From the NCBI RefSeq assembly GCF_000765215.1, contig NZ_JPJE01000045.1, positions 1-58,184 of the forward strand: a stretch of 58,184 nucleotides of DNA. The letters are read 5' to 3'. Positions 42,129-50,658 of the stretch are shown piece by piece. The position numbers were made by a program, and so were the translations under genes. Position 1 is the stretch's first letter; each line of letters starts with the position of its first letter. A model generated the notes under the pieces. The model searched no databases, had not been told where the DNA came from, and worked only from the letters and a program-made list of their open reading frames with translations. This DNA is from Eubacterium sp. ER2 (lineage in GTDB: Bacteria > Bacillota > Clostridia > Lachnospirales > Lachnospiraceae).

Positions 42129-42745
42129 GAGTACTGGTTCTTGTGTCCGGGGGCGGCACTAACCTGCAGGCTATCCTGGATGCGGTGGACGAAGGGAGCA
42201 TCACCAACACAGAGATCGTGGGGGTGATCAGCAACAATAAAAATGCCTACGCCCTGACAAGAGCCAGGGAGCACGGGGTAGCGGCTCAGTGCATCTCACC
42301 GAAGGATTTTGCCACGAGAGAGGAATTTAATGAGAAATTCCTGGAGGCAGTGGACGAGATTGGGCCGGACCTCATCGTGCTGGCCGGATTTCTTGTGGTC
42401 ATCCCGGCTGAGATGATCGCAAGATACAGGAACAGGATCATCAACATCCATCCATCCCTCATCCCGGCTTTCTGCGGGACAGGCTTCTACGGGCTGAAAG
42501 TTCATGAAGCGGCCCTTAAAAGAGGGGTGAAAGTGGTGGGAGCTACCGTGCACTTTGTGGATGAAGGTACGGACACAGGCCCCATCATTTTACAGAAAGC
42601 TGTGGAAGTGGAGGAGGGGGATACCCCCGAGATCCTTCAGAGGCGCGTGATGGAGCAGGCAGAGTGGAAGATCCTGCCACAGGCCATTAACCTTATAGCA
42701 GGCGGCAGGGTGACAGTGGAAGACGGAAAAGTCAGGATCCGGTAA
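42122..42745 (+). CDS. purN: phosphoribosylglycinamide formyltransferase
   Basis: PurN (207 aa) transfers a formyl group from 10-formyl-THF to GAR. It has VLVSGGGTNLQAILDAV (phosphate loop), NIHPSLIPAFCG with catalytic Asn/His, and GATVHFVDEGTDTGPII with catalytic Asp. It shares the purine operon with purM, E and D. Confidence 0.96.
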   Translation: MLRVLVLVSGGGTNLQAILDAVDEGSITNTEIVGVISNNKNAYALTRAREHGVAAQCISPKDFATREEFNEKFLEAVDEIGPDLIVLAGFLVVIPAEMIARYRNRIINIHPSLIPAFCGTGFYGLKVHEAALKRGVKVVGATVHFVDEGTDTGPIILQKAVEVEEGDTPEILQRRVMEQAEWKILPQAINLIAGGRVTVEDGKVRIR

Positions 42746-42770
42746 AGCCGGGAAGACAGGAGGAAGACCA

Positions 42771-44045
42771 ATGAATGTATTGATTGTAGGAAGCGGCGGA
42801 AGGGAGCACGCCATCGCGTACTGCGTGGCGAAAAGTCCCAAAGCGGAGAAGATATACTGCACACCGGGCAATGCGGGTATCGCTGAGTACGCACAGTGCG
42901 AGCCCATCGGCGCCATGGAGTTTGACAAGATCGTGGCTTTTGCAAAGGAGAAAGACATTGACCTTGTCATTGTGGGCATGGACGATCCTCTGGTAGGCGG
43001 CCTGGTGGATGAGCTGGAGGCGGCAGGCATCCGCACCTTCGGCCCCAGGAAGAATGCAGCCATCCTGGAAGGTTCCAAGGCATTTTCCAAAGATCTGATG
43101 AAAAAATACCATATCCCCACAGCGGCCTATGAGAATTTTGACGATCCGGACAAGGCCATCCAGTATCTGAAGACAGAGGCGAAATTCCCCATCGTCCTCA
43201 AGGCGGACGGCCTGGCTCTGGGAAAGGGAGTTCTCATCTGCAACACCCTGGAGGAGGCGGAGGAAGGCGTGAAGACCATCATGCTGGACAAGAAATTCGG
43301 AGCTTCCGGCAACACCATGGTCATTGAGGAGTTCATGACCGGCAGGGAAGTGTCTGTCCTCTCCTTTGTGGACGGCAATATTGTAAAGACCATGACAAGC
43401 GCCCAGGACCACAAGCGGGCCGGGGACGGAGACACTGGCCTTAACACAGGCGGTATGGGTACATTTTCTCCGAGCCCGTTCTACACAGAAGAGGTGGATG
43501 CGTTCTGCCAGAAATATATTTTCCAGCCCACGGTTGACGCCATGAAAGCCGAGGGGCGCCCCTTCAAAGGCGTGATCTTCTTCGGCCTGATGCTGACAGA
43601 GGAAGGGCCGAAAGTGCTGGAGTACAATGCCCGCTTCGGGGATCCGGAGGCCCAGGTGGTTCTGCCCCGGATGAAGAACGACATCATCGACGTGGCGGAG
43701 GCCTGCATCGACGGCACCCTGGATCAGATCGATCTGCAGTTTGAGGACAATGCGGCTGTCTGCGTGGTGCTGGCATCGGAAGGGTATCCTGTCTCCTACG
43801 AGAAGGGACTTCCCATTACAGGGCTGGATGAATTTAAGAAACACGAGGGTTACTACTGCTTCCACGCAGGGACAAAAGAGGCGGACGGACAGATCGTCAC
43901 AAACGGCGGCCGCGTTCTTGGTATCACGGCCAAGGGAAAAGATCTGAAGGAGGCCAGGGCCAACGCCTACGCGGCCACAGAGTGGGTGCAGTTTGACAAC
44001 AAGTACATGCGCCACGACATTGGAAAAGCCATTGACGAAGCATAA
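42771..44045 (+). CDS. purD: phosphoribosylamine-glycine ligase
   Basis: PurD (424 aa) is an ATP-grasp ligase that joins phosphoribosylamine and glycine. It opens with LIVGSGGREHAIA; ATP-grasp features are PIVLKADGLALGKGV and LEYNARFGDPEAQ. The order E-M-N-D covers GAR formation, formylation, AIR and CAIR steps; purF, purL, purK and purC are elsewhere. Confidence 0.96.
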   Translation: MNVLIVGSGGREHAIAYCVAKSPKAEKIYCTPGNAGIAEYAQCEPIGAMEFDKIVAFAKEKDIDLVIVGMDDPLVGGLVDELEAAGIRTFGPRKNAAILEGSKAFSKDLMKKYHIPTAAYENFDDPDKAIQYLKTEAKFPIVLKADGLALGKGVLICNTLEEAEEGVKTIMLDKKFGASGNTMVIEEFMTGREVSVLSFVDGNIVKTMTSAQDHKRAGDGDTGLNTGGMGTFSPSPFYTEEVDAFCQKYIFQPTVDAMKAEGRPFKGVIFFGLMLTEEGPKVLEYNARFGDPEAQVVLPRMKNDIIDVAEACIDGTLDQIDLQFEDNAAVCVVLASEGYPVSYEKGLPITGLDEFKKHEGYYCFHAGTKEADGQIVTNGGRVLGITAKGKDLKEARANAYAATEWVQFDNKYMRHDIGKAIDEA

Positions 44046-44062
44046 ATAAAAAGCGAAAGAGA

Positions 44063-44099
44063 AGCTCTCTCTGGAGGGAAATTCCAGGGAGGGCTTTTT
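44063..44099 (+). terminator. terminator after purD
   Basis: AGCTCTCTCTGGA pairs with TTCCAGGGAGGGCT with two mismatches around GGGAAA, then TTTTTG. It closes the purine operon. Confidence 0.8.
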
Positions 44100-44140
44100 G
44101 ACTTCCGGGACAGACTTTTAAGGAAAGGGGATGGGGAAAC

Positions 44141-44815
44141 ATGCAGACAGCGGCAGTGCTTCTTGTGGAGGACGATCCCTCCATCGTGGAACATCTGACG
44201 GAATTTCTGGCAGGAGAAGGTTTTGCGGTGAAAAGTGCGTCGGGGCAGGAGGCGGCACTGGATATACTGGATGAGAACAAGGTGGATCTTGTGCTTCTTG
44301 ATATTACCCTGGCCCAGGGAAACGGGTTTTCGGTCTGCGCCAGGATCAAGGAGGAGTACCAGATCCCGGTGATCTTTCTGACAGCTATGGACGACGAGTA
44401 TTCGGTGGTGGCCGGCCTGGACATGGGTGCGGACGACTATATCAGCAAGCCTTTCCGGCCCCGGGAGCTTGTGTCCCGCATGAGAAATGTGCTGCGAAGG
44501 AGCGGCCGGGCGGAGCGGGCGGCGGTGATCGGGGATCTTACGGTGGACACAGATCGGGGCGTGGTCCTGCGTGAGGGCCGGGAGCTGTACCTGTCTGCGC
44601 TGGAATACCGGCTGCTGCTTGTGTTTTTAAATCACCGGGGACAGATTTTAAGCCGGGATGTGCTGATGGAGGAGCTCTGGGATATCTCGGGAGAGTTTGT
44701 CAATGACAATACGCTGACGGTCTATATCAAGCGGCTCCGGGAGAAGATAGAGCTGGATCCGGGGAACCCTGTCATCCTGCGGACGGTCCGGGGGCTGGGC
44801 TATCGCATGGAGTAA
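44141..44815 (+). CDS. OmpR-family response regulator (BceR-like)
   Basis: This 224-aa regulator has a receiver (D54 in LVLLDITLAQGNG, acidic ED/D near 10-12, Lys in YISKPF) and a winged-helix output domain (YRLLLVFLNHRG, NDNTLTVYIKRLREKI, RTVRGLGYRM). Gene order with an intramembrane-type kinase and ABC transporter matches BceRS-AB systems for antimicrobial peptide resistance. Three 11-bp-spaced repeats before the transporter are likely its binding site. Confidence 0.93.
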   Translation: MQTAAVLLVEDDPSIVEHLTEFLAGEGFAVKSASGQEAALDILDENKVDLVLLDITLAQGNGFSVCARIKEEYQIPVIFLTAMDDEYSVVAGLDMGADDYISKPFRPRELVSRMRNVLRRSGRAERAAVIGDLTVDTDRGVVLREGRELYLSALEYRLLLVFLNHRGQILSRDVLMEELWDISGEFVNDNTLTVYIKRLREKIELDPGNPVILRTVRGLGYRME

Positions 44816-44839
44816 CCGGAAGAGAGAAGGAGGAAAGAG

Positions 44840-45862
44840 ATGGAGTTTTTCAGAAACAGGGATATCCGGCAGCAGTGCCTGCTCTTTGCTGTGGTTCTTC
44901 TGGCGGCCACCGGGGCGGCGTTTTCTGTCTCCCGGCAGGCGGCGCTTCCGGTCTTTCTGACAGGAGCAGTTTTTGCGGCCATTTCCCTTTTGTTTACATG
45001 GAGGAGGACCAGGGATGTGCAGTGCCTGGCAGAGGAGCTGGATGGTTTTCTCCACATGGAGACAAAAGGCTCCTCCTCCGGCAGAGGTGACATGCAGATG
45101 CAGCATTTCCGGGAGGGGGATCTGGAAGTGCTGCGGGATGAGATTGAGAAACTGCTGGTCCGCTTAAGCCGGCAGTCGGCTCTTCTTATGGCGGACAAGC
45201 GTCAGCTCTCGGAAGCGCTGGCAGATATCTCCCACCAGATCCGCACGCCTCTTACGTCTCTTAATCTGCAGGCGGAGCGGCTCCGCAGTTCCGCCCTTAC
45301 AGAGGACGAAAGGCGGGCCCTGCTCCGGGAGATGACGGGCATGCTGTCACGCATCGGCTGGCTGGTGGAGACGCTCCTTAAGCTGTCAAAGCTGGAGGCA
45401 GGGACAGTGGTGATGAGAAAAGAGGAATTTCCGGCCGGAGAGCTGGCAAGGGAGGCCCTTAAGCCCTTTGAGATTTCCATGGAGATCCACGGGCAGGAGT
45501 GCATCTTCGACCTGTCCGGGGAGCCTGCCATACGGGGAGACTATACCTGGACGCTGGAGGCGGTGCAGAATGTGATCAAAAATGCTCTGGAGCACACGCC
45601 GGAAGGGGGCTGCATCTGGATCAGCCTGCGGGAGACCCCGCTTTTTGCGGAGATTGTCATTACCGACTCCGGGGAGGGGATAGCGGATAAGGATCTGCCC
45701 CATGTGTTTGAGCGGTTTTACAGAGGGCAGAACGCGGCTGCCGGGAACTTTGGCATCGGCCTGGCGCTGGCCAGGTCCATCCTGGCCGGAGAAAACGGGG
45801 TGATCCTGGCCGGGAACAGCAAGGGCCGGGGCGGACAGTTTACCATGCGGTTTTACAGGTGA
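44840..45862 (+). CDS. intramembrane-sensing histidine kinase (BceS-like)
   Basis: This 340-aa kinase has two membrane spans at about 11-33 and 37-54 with almost no external loop, typical of kinases that sense through a transporter partner. HisKA follows with H132 in ISHQIRTPLTSL. The ATPase domain has NVIKNALEHTPEG (N box), ITDSGEGIADKDL (G1) and NFGIGLALARSIL (G2). It likely reports the activity of the ABC transporter encoded 119 bases downstream. Confidence 0.92.
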   Translation: MEFFRNRDIRQQCLLFAVVLLAATGAAFSVSRQAALPVFLTGAVFAAISLLFTWRRTRDVQCLAEELDGFLHMETKGSSSGRGDMQMQHFREGDLEVLRDEIEKLLVRLSRQSALLMADKRQLSEALADISHQIRTPLTSLNLQAERLRSSALTEDERRALLREMTGMLSRIGWLVETLLKLSKLEAGTVVMRKEEFPAGELAREALKPFEISMEIHGQECIFDLSGEPAIRGDYTWTLEAVQNVIKNALEHTPEGGCIWISLRETPLFAEIVITDSGEGIADKDLPHVFERFYRGQNAAAGNFGIGLALARSILAGENGVILAGNSKGRGGQFTMRFYR

Positions 45863-45898
45863 CGGATTTTGCGGATGACGGGTCTGAAAGTGACAGAT

Positions 45899-45926
45899 CC
45901 GTCATTTTTCTGTCACGGTCCTGTCA
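45899..45926 (+). promoter_or_regulatory. triple direct repeat, likely response-regulator binding site
   Basis: CCGTCA (45899), CTGTCA (45910) and CTGTCA (45921) recur at exactly 11-base steps. OmpR/PhoB-type regulators bind tandem hexamers spaced by one helical turn. The repeats lie just upstream of the TATACT at 45938 and occupy the place of a -35 box, as in activator-dependent promoters. Confidence 0.75.
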
Positions 45927-45937
45927 TGTGGGCGGGC

Positions 45938-45943
45938 TATACT
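45938..45943 (+). promoter_or_regulatory. -10 box of the ABC transporter promoter
   Basis: TATACT lies 38 bases before the ABC ATPase ATG and directly downstream of the triple repeat. No -35 consensus lies 17 bases upstream (ACGGTC instead), so the promoter should depend on the activator. Confidence 0.65.
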
Positions 45944-45980
45944 GACAGTGAAAGAAAAACCATGCAGGAGGAACAGTGAC

Positions 45981-46673
45981 ATGAAAAAGACAGGGGAGAT
46001 CCTTCGTGTTGAAAATCTGACAAAAATATACGGGGAGGGGGAAAACGCCGTGCGGGCTTTGGACGGCGTGTCCTTCTCCGTGCAGAAAGGAGAGTTTGTG
46101 GCGGTGATGGGGGCCTCCGGCTCCGGCAAATCCACCCTGCTCCATCTGCTGGGCGGGGTGGACCGGCCCACGGCAGGGAAAGTCTATGTGGGCGGCGTGG
46201 ATGTGTACGCCCAGAAGGAGGAGGAGCTGGCCGTGTTCCGCAGAAGAAAGGTGGGGCTCATCTACCAGTTTTACAATCTGATCCCGGTGCTGACGGTGGA
46301 GGAGAATATTGCCCTGCCGGTGCTCATGGACGGGAGAAAGGTGAATAAAGAGCGGATGGAAAATCTGCTGAAGATCCTGAAGATGGAAAAGCGGCGTACC
46401 CATCTGCCGGGGCAGTTGTCCGGCGGACAGCAGCAGCGGGTGTCCATAGGCAGGGCGCTTATGAACGCCCCGGCGGTGGTGCTGGCGGATGAGCCCACCG
46501 GCAATCTGGACTCGGAGAACAGCCGGCAGATCGTGGAGCTTCTGAAATACTCCAACCGAACCTACGACCAGACCATGGTGGTCATTACCCACGACGAGGA
46601 TATCGCTCTCCAGGCGGACCGGGTCATCGCCCTGGCGGACGGGCGGATCGTGAAAGACGAGGTGATCCGGTAA
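45981..46673 (+). CDS. ABC transporter ATP-binding protein (MacB/BceA type)
   Basis: This 230-aa ATPase has Walker [18 protein letters not shown] loop YQFYNLIPVLTVEEN, signature QLSGGQQQRVSIGRAL, Walker [14 protein letters not shown] and the H loop VITHDEDIA. It belongs to the MacB-like class that drives mechanical membrane transporters. The ATG at 45981 follows AGGAGGAA. Its TAA overlaps the permease start (TAATG). Confidence 0.93.
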   Translation: MKKTGEILRVENLTKIYGEGENAVRALDGVSFSVQKGEFVAVMGASGSGKSTLLHLLGGVDRPTAGKVYVGGVDVYAQKEEELAVFRRRKVGLIYQFYNLIPVLTVEENIALPVLMDGRKVNKERMENLLKILKMEKRRTHLPGQLSGGQQQRVSIGRALMNAPAVVLADEPTGNLDSENSRQIVELLKYSNRTYDQTMVVITHDEDIALQADRVIALADGRIVKDEVIR

Positions 46674-49384
46674 TGAGAAATATTTTTTCAGAGATCACAA
46701 GAAGGACCATGGGACAGAACCGGACCCGCACAGTGGTCACCATCATCGGCGTCATTCTCTCCACGGCCATGGTGACGGCGCTGGCGGTATTTGCAGGGAG
46801 CATGCAGCATTTTCTTGTGCAGCATACTATTGCCACGGAAGGAGCGTGGCATGTGGATATAAGCGGGATGACCAGGGAGGAGCTGGCCGAGGTCCTGGCG
46901 GATGATCGGGTGGAGAAGGCTTCTGTGCTGTATGAGCTGGGGTATGTCCCGGCCCGGGAAGAGGACGGGATCTGTCATCTGGTGGCCAGCCGGGATGAGA
47001 CGGCCTGGGAGGAGCTGCCGGTGGAACTTGACGCAGGGCGGCTGCCGGAAACAGAAGACGAGATCTTGATCCCCTACGACGGGATCTGGATCGCCGGGCG
47101 GGAAGCTCACGTGGGGGATGTGCTTGCCATTCCCATGGGCAGATATGTCTCGGAAACCGGGGAGACGCAGAAATCCTGGGAACTCGTCCGGGAAACCTCC
47201 GAGGAGGCAGGCAGGGCTGGGCAGTATGTGGAAGGGCAGACCCAGAGCTTTACGGTGACAGGCGTTTACAAAGAGATGGCGGAGATGGATTTTGGCAGCG
47301 CCAGGTTTGACGCCGGGTACATGCTTCTGACAGGGGGGCGGGATATCCCGGATCAGGACGAAAACGGGCTGTACTGCCGCGCTTTTCTGGAGATGAAAAA
47401 GCCGGGCCAGGCAGACGGATTTATCGCGGACTGGGTGGATCCTTCCGACGGCAGAAACAGGCTGGAAGGGGTGTCCTGGTCCCGGCACGACAGTCTCCTC
47501 AGATGGCAGGGCGTGTTCCGCAGTGAACGCTATATCCAGTTTATCGTGGGAATGCTGGGGACACTGCTGGCGGTGATCATGGTGGGGTCAGTCTCTTTGA
47601 TCTACAACTCATTTTCCATTTCCCTGCGGGAGCGGACAGCTCAGTTCGGGCTTCTTGCTTCTGTGGGAGCCACCCGGAAGCAGCTTAGAAAATCCCTGCG
47701 ATTTGAGGCGTTTCTTGTAAGCGGCGCGGGGATCCCTCTGGGACTTCTGGCCGGGGTGGCCGGGAGCGCGGTCACGCTGCATTTTATCGGAGGCGGGCTG
47801 ACGGCATTTATGTACGGGTATGAGGGAGAGATACCGGTGCAGATCTATCCGGCCGCGCTTCTTCTGGCGGCGGCTTTTGCCTTTCTTATTGTGCTGGTGT
47901 CTGTGTGGATACCCTCCCGGCGGATCCGGAAGATTTCTCCCATGGATGCCATCCGTTCCACAAAGGACATCCGCATCCGTCCCCGGGATGTAAAAAGCGG
48001 GAGACTGACAGGGAAAATGCTGGGGCTTCCGGGGATGCTGGCCTCCAAGAATTACAGGAGGGACCGGAAGAAATATAAGAGCACGGTGGTTTCCCTTACG
48101 GTCAGCATGGTACTGCTTATGACAGCGGCGCTGTTTACCATTTATCTGACCCGTGCAGGCGGCACGATCCTGGATCCGCCTAAGTATGAACTGAAGTACA
48201 CGCTGTTCCTGTCCGGCGGCCAGGAAGATGAGCAGACCACCGGGGATGTCCGGAAACTTCTGGAAAATGAGCCGGGTGTGGAAGAGGTGTGGATGTATAA
48301 AAGCATCTATCTTTCCATTCCTGTGGAAGAGAACATGCTGAATGAGGAGTACAACCGGGTAAATTCCTGGAGCGGGGATGATCATCCGGACGGGAAAGTG
48401 CCCTTTACCTGCCCCGCGATTGTGCTGTCAGATGATGAGTACCAGGAGTTCCTTAAGGAGCGGGGGCTGGAAGAGCCGGATGCGGGTGCTGCAGCAGACG
48501 GCGCGGACGGCACAGACGATACAGTTCTCAAGGCGGTTTATTATGACCAGATGCAGGTGTATGATGAAGAAAATGAGACCTACAGTCAGGTTCCGGTTCT
48601 GTCAGACGAGGTGAAGAAAAGGCCCCTGGCGGCTGGGATATACCGGGCGGAGGAGACGCCGGACGGTGGACAGGAAATGACGTTTGAAGAAAAGCTCCAG
48701 GTGGAGTTTGATCAGGAGACGATGCAGCTCCCCGAAAAATATGACGCCCAGGGAAGAGTGGATCCTATCATGATCCTGTCGGAGAGACAGTTTGAACAGT
48801 ACAGGAGCCTGATGAGTGACGGGACGGAAGGGGAGTCCTATTTTGCAGAGTTCAACATCCGGGCTTCGGATTACCGGACGGTAGGGGCAGACCTGCAAGA
48901 GAAACTGGAAGAAAAAGAAGAGTGGGACGGCATTTTCTATACGCCGGCTGCGGATGCAGAGATGAACAGGCAGGCGGTGGCGGCCATCCAGGTTCTGTGC
49001 TATGGATTTATCACTCTCATCTCCCTTATTGCACTGACAAATGTGTTCAACACCATGTCCACAAACCTGATGCTGAGACGACGGGAGTTTGCCATGCTCC
49101 GTTCCGTGGGGATGACAGGCAGATCCTTCCGCCTTATGCTGGGATACGAGTGCGTCATCTATGGCCTGCGCTCCCTTGTGTACGGCACCATTTTGTCCCT
49201 GCTTATCAGCTTTGCCTTCTGGCATTTCACTTCCCGGGCCGGAGGCGGGAATGAATTCATCTTCCCCTGGCCCTGGTTTGCGGCGGCTGTGGCAGGCGTG
49301 CTCCTCATCGTAGGCATCACCATGGCGTACAGCATAGGCAAGATCCGCAGGATGAACATCATCGATGAATTGCGCAAAGAGTAG
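46673..49384 (+). CDS. FtsX-type ABC transporter permease
   Basis: This 903-aa permease has a span near 14-36, a large external domain (about 37-285), three spans (about 287-312, 340-370, 385-410), a cytoplasmic linker, then the same layout again: a span near 468-490, a second external domain (about 490-765) and three more spans (about 768-790, 825-850, 865-890). RRIRKISPMDAIR after the first half and GKIRRMNIIDELRKE at the end are the coupling motifs. The duplicated layout with two external domains differs from BceB, which has one. Drug or peptide substrate unknown. Confidence 0.9.
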   Translation: MRNIFSEITRRTMGQNRTRTVVTIIGVILSTAMVTALAVFAGSMQHFLVQHTIATEGAWHVDISGMTREELAEVLADDRVEKASVLYELGYVPAREEDGICHLVASRDETAWEELPVELDAGRLPETEDEILIPYDGIWIAGREAHVGDVLAIPMGRYVSETGETQKSWELVRETSEEAGRAGQYVEGQTQSFTVTGVYKEMAEMDFGSARFDAGYMLLTGGRDIPDQDENGLYCRAFLEMKKPGQADGFIADWVDPSDGRNRLEGVSWSRHDSLLRWQGVFRSERYIQFIVGMLGTLLAVIMVGSVSLIYNSFSISLRERTAQFGLLASVGATRKQLRKSLRFEAFLVSGAGIPLGLLAGVAGSAVTLHFIGGGLTAFMYGYEGEIPVQIYPAALLLAAAFAFLIVLVSVWIPSRRIRKISPMDAIRSTKDIRIRPRDVKSGRLTGKMLGLPGMLASKNYRRDRKKYKSTVVSLTVSMVLLMTAALFTIYLTRAGGTILDPPKYELKYTLFLSGGQEDEQTTGDVRKLLENEPGVEEVWMYKSIYLSIPVEENMLNEEYNRVNSWSGDDHPDGKVPFTCPAIVLSDDEYQEFLKERGLEEPDAGAAADGADGTDDTVLKAVYYDQMQVYDEENETYSQVPVLSDEVKKRPLAAGIYRAEETPDGGQEMTFEEKLQVEFDQETMQLPEKYDAQGRVDPIMILSERQFEQYRSLMSDGTEGESYFAEFNIRASDYRTVGADLQEKLEEKEEWDGIFYTPAADAEMNRQAVAAIQVLCYGFITLISLIALTNVFNTMSTNLMLRRREFAMLRSVGMTGRSFRLMLGYECVIYGLRSLVYGTILSLLISFAFWHFTSRAGGGNEFIFPWPWFAAAVAGVLLIVGITMAYSIGKIRRMNIIDELRKE

Positions 49385-49415
49385 AATACAAAATACACAA
49401 TAACGCACCAGATAT

Positions 49416-49464
49416 GTTAATTCCGGACGTAATACTTTTTAAAAGTATTACGTCCGGAATTAAC
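49416..49464. repeat. perfect 49-bp palindrome between convergent genes
   Basis: The 24 bases from 49416 (GTTAATTCCGGACGTAATAC then TTTT) are exactly complementary to 49441-49464 around a single T at 49440. It lies between the convergent permease and RpiR-type genes, so it can act as a two-way terminator (TTTT follows on the + side). The perfection and length exceed a typical terminator. Confidence 0.9.
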
Positions 49465-49473
49465 TTTTCGCGA

Positions 49474-50331
49474 TCAATAATTACCCAATTCGCCGAGATA
49501 TCTGTCGATTTTCTTGAGCCTTTTCTCAATCCCTTTGGCCTTATGGCTCAGTGTCTCCAGAATGCCCTCTGCGATGAACTGCGGACCCACCATGCAGTTG
49601 AAGAAAGCGTTGCTGTCTACTGGGACTGTGAAGAGGACAGTAGCGTACTCGGCCAGGAGGGCGCTTGGTTTGTCGGTCACAACGATGATCTTTGCGCCGG
49701 ACTCCCTTGCCATCTGGGCGCAGATCTTATCCTCGGAGGAGTACCGAGGGAAGCTGAACATGATCAGGCAGTCATCCTTTGAAATGTTGCACAGGTGGTC
49801 CACCGGACTGATGGCCGAGGAGCTGGTGGTCTCCACGTTGGGGACCATGTGCTTCAGATAGAGGAGAAAATAGTCCCCCAGGGAGGAGTTGCCTCTGGAG
49901 GCGGTGATGTACTTGTGTCTGCTTGCAAGGATAATGCTGGCTGCCTCCTCGAAGGAGTCCGGGCTGTTGGATGTCAGTGCGCTTTCCAGATTCTGTGCGG
50001 CATTTTTGAAATGCCGGTTGATGTAGTCGGATGTGCTGGTGAGCTGGGCCCGTTTGGCGATCCTCTGAGATGGGATGGTGATGGAACTGGAAATGCTCAG
50101 CACTTTGTCCTGGTAGTCCTTTCGCAGGTTTTTTTGAAAATCCATAAATCCTTCAAATCCCAGTGACCGGCTGAAGCGGATGACAGAGGATTCGCTGACG
50201 CCCAGTTTCAGGGCGATTTCTGTGGATGTCATGAAACAGGCGTCGGCAGAGTTGTCCAGTATATATTTTGCAATGATCTTCTGTGTCTTGGTAAGCGGGG
50301 TCTTACTGATAAGGTCCCTCAATTCTTTCAT
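49474..50331 (-). CDS. MurR/RpiR-family transcriptional regulator
   Basis: This 285-aa regulator has an N-terminal helix-turn-helix (MTSTEIALKLGVSESSVIRFSRSLGFEGF, about 34-62) and a C-terminal SIS sugar-isomerase-like domain (about 130-270, TASRGNSSLGDYFLLYLKH; DCLIMFSFPRYSSEDKICAQMARESGAKIIVVTD). RpiR proteins sense phosphosugars or related small molecules. It is divergent from ald, sharing the intergenic region with two inverted repeats, so alanine dehydrogenase is a candidate target. GGAGGG precedes the ATG. Confidence 0.92.
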   Translation of the reverse strand: MKELRDLISKTPLTKTQKIIAKYILDNSADACFMTSTEIALKLGVSESSVIRFSRSLGFEGFMDFQKNLRKDYQDKVLSISSSITIPSQRIAKRAQLTSTSDYINRHFKNAAQNLESALTSNSPDSFEEAASIILASRHKYITASRGNSSLGDYFLLYLKHMVPNVETTSSSAISPVDHLCNISKDDCLIMFSFPRYSSEDKICAQMARESGAKIIVVTDKPSALLAEYATVLFTVPVDSNAFFNCMVGPQFIAEGILETLSHKAKGIEKRLKKIDRYLGELGNY

Positions 50332-50475
50332 ATTCTTCCCTCCGGGTTTGGCAATAGTATGTTTGTATTCTACAATAAGATTTAAGCATGGATTGAGAAA
50401 ATATTCAAGTCAATTGTACATGCAAATGAAAGAAATGTTGATAAATAAAAAGTTTTGTGAAAAAAATAACTTTTA

Positions 50476-50504
50476 TTGAATGTTGAAGGGTGGTGTGCTA
50501 TTAT
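50476..50504 (+). promoter_or_regulatory. ald promoter
   Basis: TTGAAT and TATTAT are 17 bases apart. An inverted repeat AAAAGTT / AACTTTT (50448-50474) sits just upstream and could bind the divergent regulator. The stretch 50332-50658 holds these and the leader hairpin only. Confidence 0.55.
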
Positions 50505-50521
50505 GATTTTAGAAACAAATG

Positions 50522-50563
50522 AAAAATATTCTTCAAAAAAATAAGAATTTGAAGAATATTTTT
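50522..50563 (+). promoter_or_regulatory. leader hairpin of ald, 16-bp perfect inverted repeat
   Basis: AAAAATATTCTTCAAA and TTTGAAGAATATTTTT pair perfectly around a 10-base spacer. It lies about 10-50 bases into the ald transcript. It could be an operator for the divergent RpiR protein or an attenuator-like RNA hairpin ending in T5. Confidence 0.6.
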
Positions 50564-50658
50564 CGCCGGGTATCTGCAGGCCGTGCAGGAGCAGGCTGCA
50601 GCCCGAAATAAGAGAAGGCAGAAGAGCCGGAAAAATATTGACACAGGAGGTAAGAAAG

